A stretch of DNA of 64,000 nt from Adineta ricciae (taxonomy: Eukaryota; Rotifera; Eurotatoria; Adinetida; Adinetidae). Below are positions 36,456-49,630 of this stretch, one piece after another. A program made the position numbers and the translations under genes. Under the pieces are notes generated by a model. It was given only the letters and a program-made list of their open reading frames with translations. It did no database searches and had not been told where the DNA came from. Every line of letters begins with the position of its first letter. The stretch's first letter is position 1. The DNA is taken from the NCBI GenBank assembly GCA_905250025.1, contig CAJNOJ010000353.1, forward strand, positions 1 through 64,000. Direction: 5' to 3'.

Positions 36456-39400
36456 ATGGCAAAAAAATCGAAGAACTCCAAAGAAAATGATAAAGAACAT
36501 CGTCCATTTCGATATCAATCGCTTCATGAACGTTTGAATAACATAAATATCAACGTTGTTCATCGCATTCGTTATCATGATACAGCAAATCTTGCAGATA
36601 ATGAAGATCTCGCTCGTACGAGCCATTTCCAGCAATCACTTGAACATTGGTCTATGCTCAATTTCAGTGAAATTTACTCTCAATTGCATCAAAAACTTCG
36701 TCCATTGGCAGGTTCACTTGAACAAGTCGTTTACAATCGTGAACAAATCCTTTCTTTACTCCGCCAAGCATTGATTGAACGCAATCCATTGATTATCGAA
36801 ACATTGTTAGATTTAATCGTTCAACTAGCACGTGACTTACAGAGTGACTTTTACATTTACTACAAACAATATCTATTCGTTGATATTGTGAATTTGCTGA
36901 TCAATAATCAAAGTCAACAGAGCGAAATGAATACACAACTCTTAGAACAAGTTTTTCAATGTTTAACATATCTATTCAAACATCTCTGGCGTATTATGTT
37001 GAAAGATTTAGCAAATCTATATGAACTGTATTCCAAGTATTTATTTTCATCGTCGAACTCTTTGACAACTAATTATGAATACATCCGTTCATTTGCAGCT
37101 GAATCATTTGCATATCTTCTACGTAAAATCGAGAATTATCAATCATTTATCGATTATCTGTTCGATCAAAACGACCGTGATGAAAATGAATTAGAAAGTT
37201 TGTCATTAGTATTCAGCGAGACATGTCAAAACGTTCAATCAACGTTTCATTCATGCACAAAAACCTTATTAACGTGTATCTGGAAGAAATTTCTCCAAAG
37301 GCCACAAATTGTTCAATCGTGTATAAAGACAATCTATTCATTATTACTTCAACATACATCAAAACAACATGTCGATGTTCTCTGGACTTCTATGATGAAT
37401 GTTTATCGAACAATCGATCATCAGAAGGAACAAACCGTTTCGATCCTTATTTATCAAATATTTTATGAAATCTTTCAATTATTTATCGATCATCGAATGC
37501 TGATTGATACAGATTTGTCCTGGGAATTTCTGACAATGATAAAATCAAACGAGAACAAAGAACTGTTAAGATTACATTATGAAACTGTTCGAAAGGTAAT
37601 GAATATATTTCCGATCACGAAAGAGTTAATCGATGTTTACTATCGTTTTCATACACAAACGTCATCGATGTTTTTGTATGAGCAAACGCGGAAGATTTTT
37701 CAAAGTGATTTAACTGATAAATTACCCAATGAATTTTACCTACGACTGTGGAATCATCTATTGAAAGGCAAGGATCATAGTCGAGAAGAAACGATCAATT
37801 GTCTGATTGATTATTTGATTTTCGGAAGAAAAAAAACAGAAATGATAATTTTGCCGCATGATAATGATCAAACTGTTTTGGAAAAAGTAAATCTATTGAA
37901 GACAAAAAAGAAGTTTCTGGGCAAAGACAAAATTGGTGAAGATGGATTGGAATTCATCCGAAAATTTATCTGCGAAACTTTGATAAAGATCAATGATGAA
38001 CAGATTTTGGTAAGATCTATTACCATTCTGACTTTTCATTACAATCATCGAACTAAATCTTCCTTTTCTTTAGCTAACAGGTCAACTTTGGCGTGCTCTT
38101 ATTCTTCTTCATTCTCTGTCCGACAAAGACACCAATGGAATCGATTTCACTAAGACACACGTCGAACTGTTCTCTTCACAATTGATAAACCATGCATCTT
38201 TATCAACATCAGCGACAGTAGCAGTAACGTTAATGGAAATAATATTTCAGCACTCTCAGTCATTTTCGATCGAGTTTTGGTATGAAATACTTCAACGTCA
38301 AGTCCAATCAGAACTCTATTTGCTGTGTACACGTTTGGCATTTCTATTGAATCCGCCGTCAAAAGCTATGACAGACAAGTTTATTGAATTATTGAAAACA
38401 AATTTATCATCATTCAATGCAAAAATTCGTTTACTATCACTTCGAATTCTCGATTCATTAATTTCCGATCCGACTCATGTGATATTTCATTGTCTTTCAT
38501 GTGAAGAATGTCCAATGAATGTTTATGAATATCGTTCGAAGATTATCCATCTACAGAAACTCTCGGTCGAATTTGTCTTAATCAATAACAAATCCTCATC
38601 GTTTCATTTAGCAATGTATTATCTACTCGGTTTACTTTCGGCAAATTTTACACCGTTATGGTCGATTTGTACTGAATTACTTGGCTCTTACGGTAACAAA
38701 GCAATTGAATACATAGGCCATGCATACTTTTGGTCGATATTGAATGACAAGTTTCAGTTAGTCAGTCAACGTGATCAAATTTCCGCGAAAGAAATCATCA
38801 CTGATGACTTAGTTAAAGAATTTGTCGAAAATGAAGAGAAACGAGAATATGAAGTCAATGACCAAAGCATCGATTACATTCAATATCGTATAAATTTATT
38901 TCAAACATTGACCCACTTTCCCAACGAATGTGAACAAAAGACTAAAGTTCTTGTTCCGATCATTTTTGATTTCTTTACCAACGAGTATCATGACCATTTA
39001 TTGGCATTGGGTCTCTTCGGTCAATCGAAATCTTCATACATCATTCAAACAAGTGCATCGAAACGATTGTCACGAAAGTTTTCATTGAAAACTTTAGAGA
39101 CGATCTTGAATCTTCTCAAACAATTTCATCATCACAAACAATGGTTTGAACCTCATCGGCTTTATCAATTCTACACTCGTCTACTTCTTTCAACCGATAA
39201 TTCAATTCAAAAATTAGCTTACGAGTGTTTGCTAACATGCCATCAAATACCCGAATCAATTATCCAATCCGATTTTCTCAAACATTCACAAGACATTCAA
39301 CCGTTGTTCACTCCGAGCACATGCCGAAAAACATTTCACGAATTGATCCAAGGCGTCCTACTGGAACATAATCTTTCCGATAATTTAAAAAATCAATATG

Positions 39401-42400
39401 CATTCATACTGATAAGGATTATTTACAGTAAATTAAACACCAAACGATCATTAGGTAAGTTAAAATCTTCGCCCTGGAATGCATCGGTACAGTTCAACTA
39501 GACATAGAATAGATCATGAGCGATGGAAATTTGTACTCGATTCGATGATTTGTTTTCTCTTATATGTCTTGAATTTTCTTAGGTTCAACAACGCGTGGCC
39601 GAAAAGATTATTTTGAATTGAATCGTAAATATTTATTTCAATTCCTTATCACATTCGCTTCGAATAATCTCTACGAACATCATTTTCGATACTTTATTCA
39701 ATTACTATCGGAACCATTTGCAGACGAATTGTTTTCATCGGAAGAAGATCAATGGTTGACCATTTTCGACAAGAAGATTGCTTTAAAATCTGAACAAGTT
39801 CATTTAACTTCCTACGAAACATTCATCAAATATATTCAACATTCTTTGTCTTTATTGAAAACATTCGTTTCTAAACTAGGTGTTTATCTTCAAAAACAAA
39901 TGCATTACATTATGAAATTTTATCTCTTAACGATAAAATTCGTTGATTATTTAACCAATCTGAAACATGTAGACGATAATCAAACAAAAAAACTTCGAAT
40001 TTCATTAAAACGTCTTCGATCGATGGCCTACAAAGGTTTACAAACCCTCTTTCAGCTTTTCGACGGTGATGAAAGTGAAATCTTCACGAGCGATCTTATC
40101 GATGCCGTATGGCTGTGTTGTATACGAGAAAATTATCTCGATAATCTGTTAAACAAAACCAAACAACGCGAAGATATTGTTCATATGTTAAAACTGGTCG
40201 TCATTTGGAGTAGTACACCGTATTTACGTCAAGCAATCATCGACGATCGACAGGATGCTAAAGATTTAATGAAATGTTCGATGAAGTTATTGAATGAGAA
40301 TATCTCTCATGAAAATAAACAATTGATCATTGAATTTATTTGGAATATTTTGCAAATTGATCGTATGTTTTCGTATTTTGATGAAATTTGCACATGTTTC
40401 TATGTTGTCTTGTCTTTTTAGCGAATGATGCATTGATCGTTCCTTATTTCGATCACTTACTGACATATTTAACTCGAATATCGAATTCTATGATGGAATC
40501 AAACAATGCAATAACATTATCTTCAAAAGAATTCGATATTCTTCTTATTCTTAGTAATAAACAATTAAAAACCGAGAAAATTGAACAATTGTGTTCGATC
40601 TTCGTTCGATTACTTCGTCAGAACATTCTTTCCAAGAAGAAGAAAAAGAAACTAGATACTAAAACATCCGCACAAGATCTAAATATTTCGATATTGAAGG
40701 TTTTACAAAATCTAGTACCAAACGTTGAAAACTCAATCGAAAAATATCTTCCTTCATTAGCAATTCTCTGTTGTAAAATAATTCGACGTGATCAACGAAT
40801 TGAACTAATTCAACTCTTTCAAATCCTCGCCAATCATTCATCAAAGTCCGAAATCAAGTAAATCAATCAATACATCATACCTATCATTCATTTCTTTTGT
40901 TCCCTTTAGCGCCATCTGGTATCTGAAACAACTAGTCGAACTGAACTCATGGAATAGCGAACAAATTGATGAACCCGACTACGAACGTCGGTTGAATAGT
41001 TATAAAGAGTTAACGCAAAACTTATTGAATCTACAAGATGCTGAAAAAGAGCAACATGAATATTCATGTTTATTTTACCATTGCTTATATGAATTACATC
41101 ATTCCATCAATGATCTTTCTCTTCGTGAATATGCATCTCAATGTATTCAGTTATTTCTTCAACGAGTTTCATTGTATCGAACGTGTTTTCTTACAGAAAT
41201 TCGTGCGATTCTCAAGCAACCAGCTATATCCTCAAGTATTCGTCATGAATTTCTTCGCCATCTTGCCTTCATCGTTGATCTCAATACTGAAAATGAAGAT
41301 TTAAACGATTTGAAACGTTTACGTAATCATACGGATGTTGAATTGGACTTCTTTCACAATATAACTCATGTTCAAAACCATCGACGATTACGAGCACTAA
41401 AACGTTTGAAATCTACCCAAGACGAAAATTCGTTTCGCGTCACAACGATCACCAGTTATTTGCTACCAATTGTGTGTTCGTTTATCAACGATAGTCTCGC
41501 CGAGGATGGTCATGATATAACAAATGATGATGTCGTTTTTCAATGTTTAGCAACATTCTGTCAAATGTTACCATGGATGAAATATAATCAATTGTTTGTC
41601 TCATATTTTCGACAATTGACAAATAATAAACGATCGCTAAGTTTAGTGCAGAAACGTTGTATAACCAAAACAGTTTCGGCAATCATCGATGCATTTCATT
41701 TTCAACTGGATTCGAATGAAAACAAATCTGAAAGTAAAGCGAATCCCGTTCAGCCTGGATGTTTTTTTTTCTAAATTTCCTTTGTTCTCCTAGGTGAACG
41801 TATCAGTAAAACGATTCAACAACGTTTATTACCAATGATTCTTGGTCTCCTAAGTCAAAATTCGTTCTCAATTGATGGTTTAACCACAACAGGCATGGCA
41901 ACGAAGAATGCCACTGTTGATGATCAACGTCAACAAGCTGTTCTCATAACAATTACGTGTTCCTTAATTGCAATGAAACTAATCGTCATCTTTCCTTCGG
42001 ATTTCATCGAACAACACATTTCTACAATTCTTCTTCATTTAATAACCTTACTTCGTTCACGTTTATATTCTATTCGTGATCAAGCACGGGATTGTCTTTG
42101 TAAATGTGTAACCATACTCGGCAAACGTTATTTGAAATTTATTCTCGAAGAGCTAATTGCTGGTTTGCAACGTGGTTACCAACGTTTCGTTCTTCTACAT
42201 ACAATTCATACGATTCTCATTCATATATCCTCGTTAAGTGCTGAATTCAATATCGATTCAACGGTGAAGATTATTACGAACTTATACATTGACGACTTTT
42301 TCAATGAAGAGAAAACCGAATCATCGAAAGCCAGTGAGCACGAAAATTCGTCGTACAAACCATCGAACATTCCCGAAGCTAAAACAAATAAAACGGTCAA

Positions 42401-44977
42401 CGTGATGGAATTACTTGGACGTTTAATTCATTCCAAGGACGAACTTTTAACATGTATGGAACCTTTACGTCAACAGTTAGCATCGAATCATGATTCCAGA
42501 GAGATATCGAAGTGTGAGAAATGTTTGCAACGTTTTCAAACTGGGTTGATTATCAATACGCATCTAACGACGGAGAGTCTGTTCGTATTTGTTTATCATC
42601 TATTGACGAAAACTGAAGAAAATTCAATGGATGAACAAAAAATAACGACGTCGAATAATCCAGCTTTGCGCGCAGCTATTCAGGAAAGAGAAAAATATCA
42701 TTTGGTTCCAGCGGAACCCAAGCGCGGCCATGCGCGAGTTGCTCAAGCAATAAAACACTTGAAGAAAACAAATTTGCATTGTTTAACAGCGTGGACATTG
42801 AATTTGCTTCATAAATTAATCAAAAAATTCAAAACGGACGATCAAACATTCTTATCAATGATTGATCCTTTTGTGCTTCATATTGAAACATGTTTAAATT
42901 CGTCGTACACAGATGTAGTCACCGCGACTCTACGAAATCTCTCGTCTCTATTAGAATATTCTCTGCCATCATTGAATCAACAACGAATAACAAGTTTATA
43001 TAAAAAGGTAAGCAGACGTTCGTTGAATTCATCGATATTCGTAATGATTAATGGTATATTTCATTGTTTAGGTATTTGATTTACTCAAAATGTATTCGTC
43101 TGTCGCTGGTTCAACGGACATGAATGATTTATTAACACTTTCATATAAAATTCTCGGTATATTTGTTCAACGTTTGATTATCGATAAAGTGTCATTGACA
43201 TCAGAGGAGTACCAATGTTTATTTACTTATGTTGAATCGGATCTATTGAACATTCATCGTCAATCAAGTGCATTTCTTCTCCTTCGTTCCATAATGATCC
43301 ATTCAGTGTCTGTCATCTCCAATGATAAAAATCTTCGAACGCTATTAGATAATCTTCTTCGATCTCGTTTGATATTCTTGATCGTTCAATCACCGTATGA
43401 TCATGTTCGAACAACCTGTCGCGATCTCTTCCACATCTACTTCTTCTCATACGAGCATACAAAGGCGAAGTTAAAATCTTATTTAGATTTCTTCCTTCTA
43501 CAACTGGATTACGAAGATTCCAATGGTCGATTGTCTGTCTTGATGTTTCTTAATACTTTATTCAATGATTTGACTAAACAACGTCTCAATGATTATGCCG
43601 CATATTTCTTTCTTCCATTAGCTTGTCATTATTATAATGAAACAAATAATGAATGTAAGAAGTATTTTCAAATGAATCTAAAGTTGTTGTTAGAAAAAAT
43701 CGACGAAGAACATCGAAACGATATTTTGAAAAATATCGTTTTTAGTTGGATAAATGACAAGATTGAACATCGGTGTTTGGCATTACAACTATTTCTTTTA
43801 TTTATTGAAATTGTACAAGAACGATTTGACCAATATTTAATTGAAGTATTCGAATTCATTCAAAGAGAATTTCATGCAATCAAATTCGATGGAAATGATG
43901 ATGAAGAGAAGTTTTTCGATCAATACATCTATCATTTAATCAATGTTCTGATTTCGGTGGTGAAATTCTGTCCAAACTCGTTGCAAATGATCCAATTGAG
44001 ATCAAAGTGGCTGGATTTGATGAAATTAATTGATGAAAAATGTTTATTGCATCCACACATATGGATCCGACTGTTATCAGCACAATTTTTCAATCAAATC
44101 TTTGAAATAAACAAACCCGAAGATGTTGTACAACGTTTAGACAAGATCAGGTAGAATTTCCATGAAAGAAAGCGAGACAAATGAATATATTATTCTAATA
44201 TTTAGTGCAATACCATCTGCAGCACCAGAAGATGGTCCAAGTCGCAAACGTTTAAAGAAATCTACACAAATAAATCTTGACCATGAACCATTGTTCGTTC
44301 ATTATGTGACAATATTTGATTCAATGAGTTCACCATTGATTAAAATTCAACGTTTATGTTTGGCATGTTGTTCTCAACTGAAACCATCGAATCTAACCGA
44401 AGAATTTTGTTTACAAGTGATCAAAAACTTGATCTATTTGTCAAAACTTCTCATCCTATCGAATTCGGAACATTTCGATTTAGTACTTCGACGTTGCTGT
44501 CGTTTAACCACATTCGAATCAACAAAATATCCCAACGAAACAACTCGTCGTTCGTCAATTTTCAAATGGATAGCGGCAATTGTTCTTGATTTATCAGCAC
44601 CGCTAACTCCACACCTCAAATCATTTCTCACTGTTCTCGAACGCGAAATCGAACGTGATGAAACAGCAGCGAATCTATCACTGAAAACTCTCGCACAGGA
44701 TGTTTTCGATGTATTCAAACGTCATTATGATATTCACCTAATTACCAGCATCTACGCTGATGTGGCGAAAAAACGACGAGCGAAACGCCTGGAACGTAAA
44801 CAGAAACTAGCTGTCTTAGCTGTAAATCAACCGGAAGTTGTTTATCGAAAGAAACGTGCTAAACAAACGAAACGATTGGGTTTAGGAAAGAAGAAACGTA
44901 TGAAAGCAATTGAACACGCCAGACAAAATCGGAAGAAAAAAGTCAAGAAAACCAGTGATGATACGGATGACTTTTAG
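36456..44977 (+). CDS. UTP20: UTP20, small-subunit processome component
   Basis: Very large HEAT-repeat protein of the U3 snoRNP/SSU processome, needed for 18S rRNA maturation in the nucleolus. Eight exons close in phase to 2679 residues (human 2785): 36456-38009, 38074-39454, 39583-40362, 40422-40857, 40910-41733, 41794-43007, 43072-44150, 44206-44977. Landmarks shared with human UTP20: FRYQSLHERLNNININVVHR near the N-terminus, LLDLIVQLARDLQSDFY, FAAESFAYLLRK, TFHSCTKTLLTC, then DVELDFFHNITHVQNHRR with LRALKRL in the third quarter and KRGHARVAQAIKHLKKTNLH. The whole chain is helical repeats. The last 70 residues are lysine/arginine-rich (KKRRAKRLERKQK, KRLGLGKKKRMK), a nucleolar localisation tail. 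At 41734 the true donor is GTAAAG inside the reading frame; the frame then runs on to a false stop at 41773. The start ATG follows an acceptor-like CTTCTAG. Confidence 0.95.
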
Positions 44978-45075
44978 TTAAGTTTTGTTGTTTTTCAATA
45001 TCCCTTTGTTATTCCTTGTTGTTCAAGGAAATTCAATAAAACAGACAAAAAACTAACGACCAGTTCGAATAATGT
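44978..45075. terminator. Short convergent 3' region shared by UTP20 and the PARP gene
   Basis: Only 98 bp separate the two convergent stop codons. An AATAAA at 45035-45040 serves the plus-strand UTP20 transcript. The two 3' UTRs must be very short or overlap as antisense transcripts. Confidence 0.7.
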
Positions 45076-48000
45076 TCATTTGTAAACAATTAAATACGAA
45101 GCATATGCTTGATCATCACGATATGTAACAAAAATATGATCACCATCTGTTGTGGAATCGTAACCAGCAGGTGGTGTTTTCATCTTTGAATTTCCTGTAA
45201 TGGTATCACCAACTAAAACATCTGCGACAAACATATATCGTTCACCAGTCGAATCGGTTATAGTCGCATAATTATGGCTATAGTTAGCCTTAGCCGAGAA
45301 ATAAGCACCTTGCCCATAGACAACACCTAAAATGCAACGATTTTTTTCAAAATTAAATGCGAATTCGACAAACCATTAATGCCCGCGAAAGATCGATTGA
45401 AAAATGAGTTAATAATCAGGGAGGTTGTTTGTCGAGGGCAGCCATGAAATAATTTTCTCTCTGTATGTTTCTTCGATGAAAAACTTCGATAGGAATTGTA
45501 CTGCATATACCACTGTTTGTTTTGAATTCGATCGATCCGAACGATCTCCGTATATTTCTTAGTCATAGTTTTATTGAATAAACGTAGAAGACTTTTGAAT
45601 TCATCGGAATTCGTTGACAAGGAAAATTGTTGAATATTGTGAATTTGAACGTGCCAATCTTTAGGAAATGTGAAGTCAGTTTGACGAACGATTGGACGTT
45701 CTTGATTAGTACTCAAGCATTTTTCAGTCATCATTTGAAAATCGATAAGATATTCTTTCGATTTGTCGTCTGTATAATTAAACTGATGATGTCATAGTTT
45801 ATGATCCGCTGCTCAATCTTTATTTTTTACTCACCGATTGCAGTTTCGATGTATACTGATCTTCGATCAAAGTATTGATTTCAGATGAGTATTTTTCCCA
45901 TTGATTTTCTCCGATTTTATACGCCCATATGATATCTCGTGCAATAACAGCCAATCGAGCTTGTTCGCTCTGTTTAACTTGTTGTCGAAGATATTCACTT
46001 TCTGCTTCTCGGACTGCTTCTTTTGACCCGTATAATCTCAAATAACCAATTTTCATATCCACGTCAATCACGACATGGCTTTTCTGACAAAAATGAAAGA
46101 ATTTATTTAACGCTGGCTGAGTCCATTTTTTCAGAGCTGTTTGTTGATAGGCTTCGTAGGTTCCAGTAGAGTTGGTAATATGATTGTGTAATGCTTCTAT
46201 ACATTCTCTTTGATTATTCTCATTAGATGAGTGAATGGTCAATGTTAGCGCTACAAAACAACGAAATCTTGACGATTATTGATGAACTGTAATGTAGTAT
46301 TACTCGACAAGTGATAGGAGATTTCTGCATCTTTAGTTTCGACGTTGCCTTCTTGCAAACTGGCAAGTTTTACCTCGAAAGCTTTGACAACATCCGTTTG
46401 TTGTGGTAGAATCACAAAAATAAGCTGTAACAGGGCATTAGCTGTTAATAATTGGTTCTGCGCCTCGACTAACATTTCATTGGCTATAATATCTTTTCCA
46501 ATATTTAGTTTACCACATCCAATTGATGGGAAAGCAATTGATGTGTGATGCGCCCTGAGAGCATATTGAACGGATCTTCTCACGAAATTTCGGATCGATT
46601 GAGTGAATTTGTGTTTAGTAGATTGATCGATATGCCATGGAAGGAATAATAATTTTCGGCATTGCAAATCTCCCGAATTCGTTTCAAAAGGTTCGGAAGG
46701 CGAGTGCTGAGCAATTCGTTCATATTCTTCTTTCACTGATTGACCAGCTTTTTTGATGATATCATCTCGAAGATATAACGATGTCGAACAAATCACAACA
46801 AGATCAACCTAATGAAAAGTTGGTACTAGTGATATAGCAATAAAAGCTCTTACGTTCTGATCAGCAAGATCACCCTGCTCTATTTTGATAGCTGCCGCTG
46901 TTAATTTATTTGATACGTGATCCTCTGCCGTTGATCGAGGAATCTCACAAATATGTTTCGTTGGAAATTCTTTGATTTCAACGTGACATTTATAATGCCG
47001 ACCGATGTCTATTAGATTCGGACATTCATTATGTGCCATGGGACGAAAAGTTTCTTCCTCAACGGTAAAAGAACTGGGTGGACAGAATGTAGCTAATTCC
47101 TTGATTTGTCTTTCGATTGTACTTTGTATATGTTGAGGTGCCATGAATTCTCCATTTCTCAAATGCTCAAGGATTTTTGCATTAACGAACGTTCTCTCCA
47201 TTATTCGAAGCTCATCAGAATAAAAATCGATTAAATAATTGATCTAAAATAATGCTACTACTACTACTACTTAGGATAAGTGGAATCCATTAAGTACCTG
47301 AATAGACTCTAAATTCAATCGAACCATATTGGATGCGTATCTCTCTTTGATACATTCGATTTGTTGCACGACTTCATCGACTATTGGAGTTATACCAAAT
47401 AAATGAATACATCGCTGCTCAAGTTTCATTAATACCGGACGTGTTCGAACTTCAACCTCGAGTTGCAGAATATCTTGTGCAAAAAAGCTTTTATTTTCCT
47501 TTGTCAGATCGGAACTCGCTGGTAGATTTACATCGGAGGATTTAAACTTATTCTTCAGTATTGTTCGAAGAGTTTCCCTAGTAGTACATAAGCGATGAAA
47601 ATCAACGGATATATGACCGTCGAAATAATGAATAAACAAGCCAATCTTTGAATATTCACACAGGATAAACAAGCTTTTATTCTGATCACCGTAAAATTGA
47701 ACGATACGAGCGTAATCTTGATCCTGTATCCAGAATCCTAAATGGAAATACGTTCACATTCCTTCATATGCCAGTGCGTTCATTTTTTGTACCTGCTTCT
47801 TCGCCTATGATTTCTATTTTGACCGAGTCAAATAGCAATTTCAATGCGTTTTTTGCTTTAGAAACATTTTCCGCATTTATACTTTGAAATGTTACAATAT
47901 AAAGAGGGTATTCTTGGTGTGATCCATCATTGCTCTTCTCAATAGTGACATCAACGTTAAACATGTGCTTCATCTCATTTCTTAATGCAGAACAAAATTT

Positions 48001-48666
48001 AGTCTGATTGAAAAAGCCACCACCTTTTTGATTTTCTCGATATTCATCTTCTTGAGTGAATAAATGTTGAGCTCTTCTAAAATAAACATACAAATTGTTA
48101 ACTGTCTTCCGTCAGATATAATTCATAGGTAATTACGTTCTTTTCGACGTAGTAGGTCGTACCTAAAAGAAAAAAGCAATACATTAGAAAATACCTTTTC
48201 CGATAATTCTACCGCTTGAATATTTGAGTCTAATTCATATAAGAAGTCATCCTTAATAGAAAAACAGACGATCAAAACGAAATCACTATTGAAAACAATG
48301 TACTATATTTGATAGTTCGGTAGATGATTCTTTGTCGTCAATTGCTGGATTGTACTATGTAAATTACCTAAATCTTTTATAATCAACAACTATGGTTTAT
48401 CATACGTCTTTAATGTTCGATTGTAGTGAGTCATCCATTGCCGTTTGTGGTCGAGAAGTGATTAGTGCAACAAATTCCTAACGAGATCGAATAGTAATCA
48501 AACTGGAAAATCTCATTGAGTATCGTTTACATCAAGCTTTTCATCAAAACGGCCAGTCATTAACTCGTCTTTGAAAAAACACAGATTCGTACATAGTTAC
48601 GCACATAACATTCAATTCTGTCTACATACCATCAAATTCCTCCTGATCTGAGAATGATAGCATCAT
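45076..48666 (-). CDS. PARP14-like ADP-ribosyltransferase (KH-like, macro, WWE, PARP)
   Basis: Twelve exons, read from ATG 48666, close in phase to 974 residues; later ones are 48251-48195, 48162-48137, 48076-47793, 47737-47298, 47243-46854, 46808-46304, 46250-45835, 45782-45374, 45326-45076. The acidic N-terminus is followed by one or more KH-like folds. Then comes one macro domain (IEQGDLADQNVDLVVICSTS, AFPSIGCGKLNIG), which binds ADP-ribose. A WWE domain follows (IIWAYKIGENQWEKYSSEIN, DDKSKEYLIDFQ). Last is the PARP catalytic domain: KLFHG (NAD-binding His), FNRSFAGINGVVYGQGAYFS (Tyr), and the end YRDDQAYASYLIVYK. No glutamate sits at the third triad position, as in PARP14/PARP15 types, so mono-ADP-ribosylation is expected. 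Such proteins act in stress and antiviral responses in other animals. The N-terminal three exons are the least certain. Confidence 0.88.
47254..47271. repeat. (CTA)n trinucleotide repeat in a PARP-gene intron
   Basis: Six CTA units (TAG on the sense strand) within the intron between the exons ending at 47298 and starting at 47243. Confidence 0.8.
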
Positions 48667-49630
48667 ATTGAAATCGTCCGCAAGACAACTGACTGTCAAT
48701 TATTTATCTACTGGCCTATATTTCAAGTATCGTTGTACATACAATTTCATTAAAACACTCAATGCATTTATTTTTCTCCTCGGAAGTATTGTTATGCGTA
48801 ATTTTAAATACAATAGAAACAAAAGTAAACAATAAGTCACGAGTGAGAGCGAATTGGTTGATTTCAGCTATAGATGTCCATTGTAGCGTTTTCATTCTTT
48901 AGTAATGCAATTCTTATTAAAAATGTTGCAATAATTGAAACATCGAGATTCATACGTTGATTTTGAATTGACATTCCTTTGTGAGATTAAAAGATGATGT
49001 AATTCAATGACTTTCTACTTGTTAATTTCACCTAGTGTCATTCATAGTGAATCAATAATTAAATAAGCCAGCTGGATACATTTTGTTCGATGAAAAGCAT
49101 CAGATGTTATTTCGTAATGGTCACATATTCAAGCTTTATTTGTTTGAGAAAGATATAAACCAAGATGTGACAAAAGCAACACAAAAGGTTATAGTGTCAA
49201 TCTGTTGTCCTTCGTCTTGAACACGAATATCACTGATTTTTTTCTGACCTTCAGTGGATCGTTTTATATCAATAGGTATTGGTAGATGTGCATTCTTTGA
49301 TGAAAAAGACGCAATTGATCTTTATTTCAAGATCAACTAATTCTGATCTTATACTTTTGAAGATTCGATTCGTTTTCTTTTTCATTATGTCTGTTAATTA
49401 CTAAGCACAATACAACGGTCACGTACGTGTATGTAGAAACGAATAAAAGAATATGTATTAATGAACTCATACAATGTCTTGACGAAAAAGGGAGGAGTGA
49501 ATAGAAGAATGAGAAGAAAAAATACGCGCGCGTCAGCGAAGAGAGAACAGGAGAAGTAAAGAGAGAGAATTTGTTTTGTTTCTCATTTTCAATAGATAGT
49601 TCGATGATAAGACATATTTGACTGAACAAT
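48667..49630. other. Divergent promoter region between the PARP gene and fascin
   Basis: 964 bp between divergently transcribed genes, so it should carry both promoters. AT-rich; no coding text; the open frame at 49333-49629 on the minus strand is hydrophobic and without family features. Confidence 0.55.

Noticed and set aside
41734-41793. Donor at the end of the open frame near 41758 in UTP20
   Set aside because: No GT there in the right phase; GTAAAG at 41734 joins in phase to 41794 and keeps the total a multiple of three.
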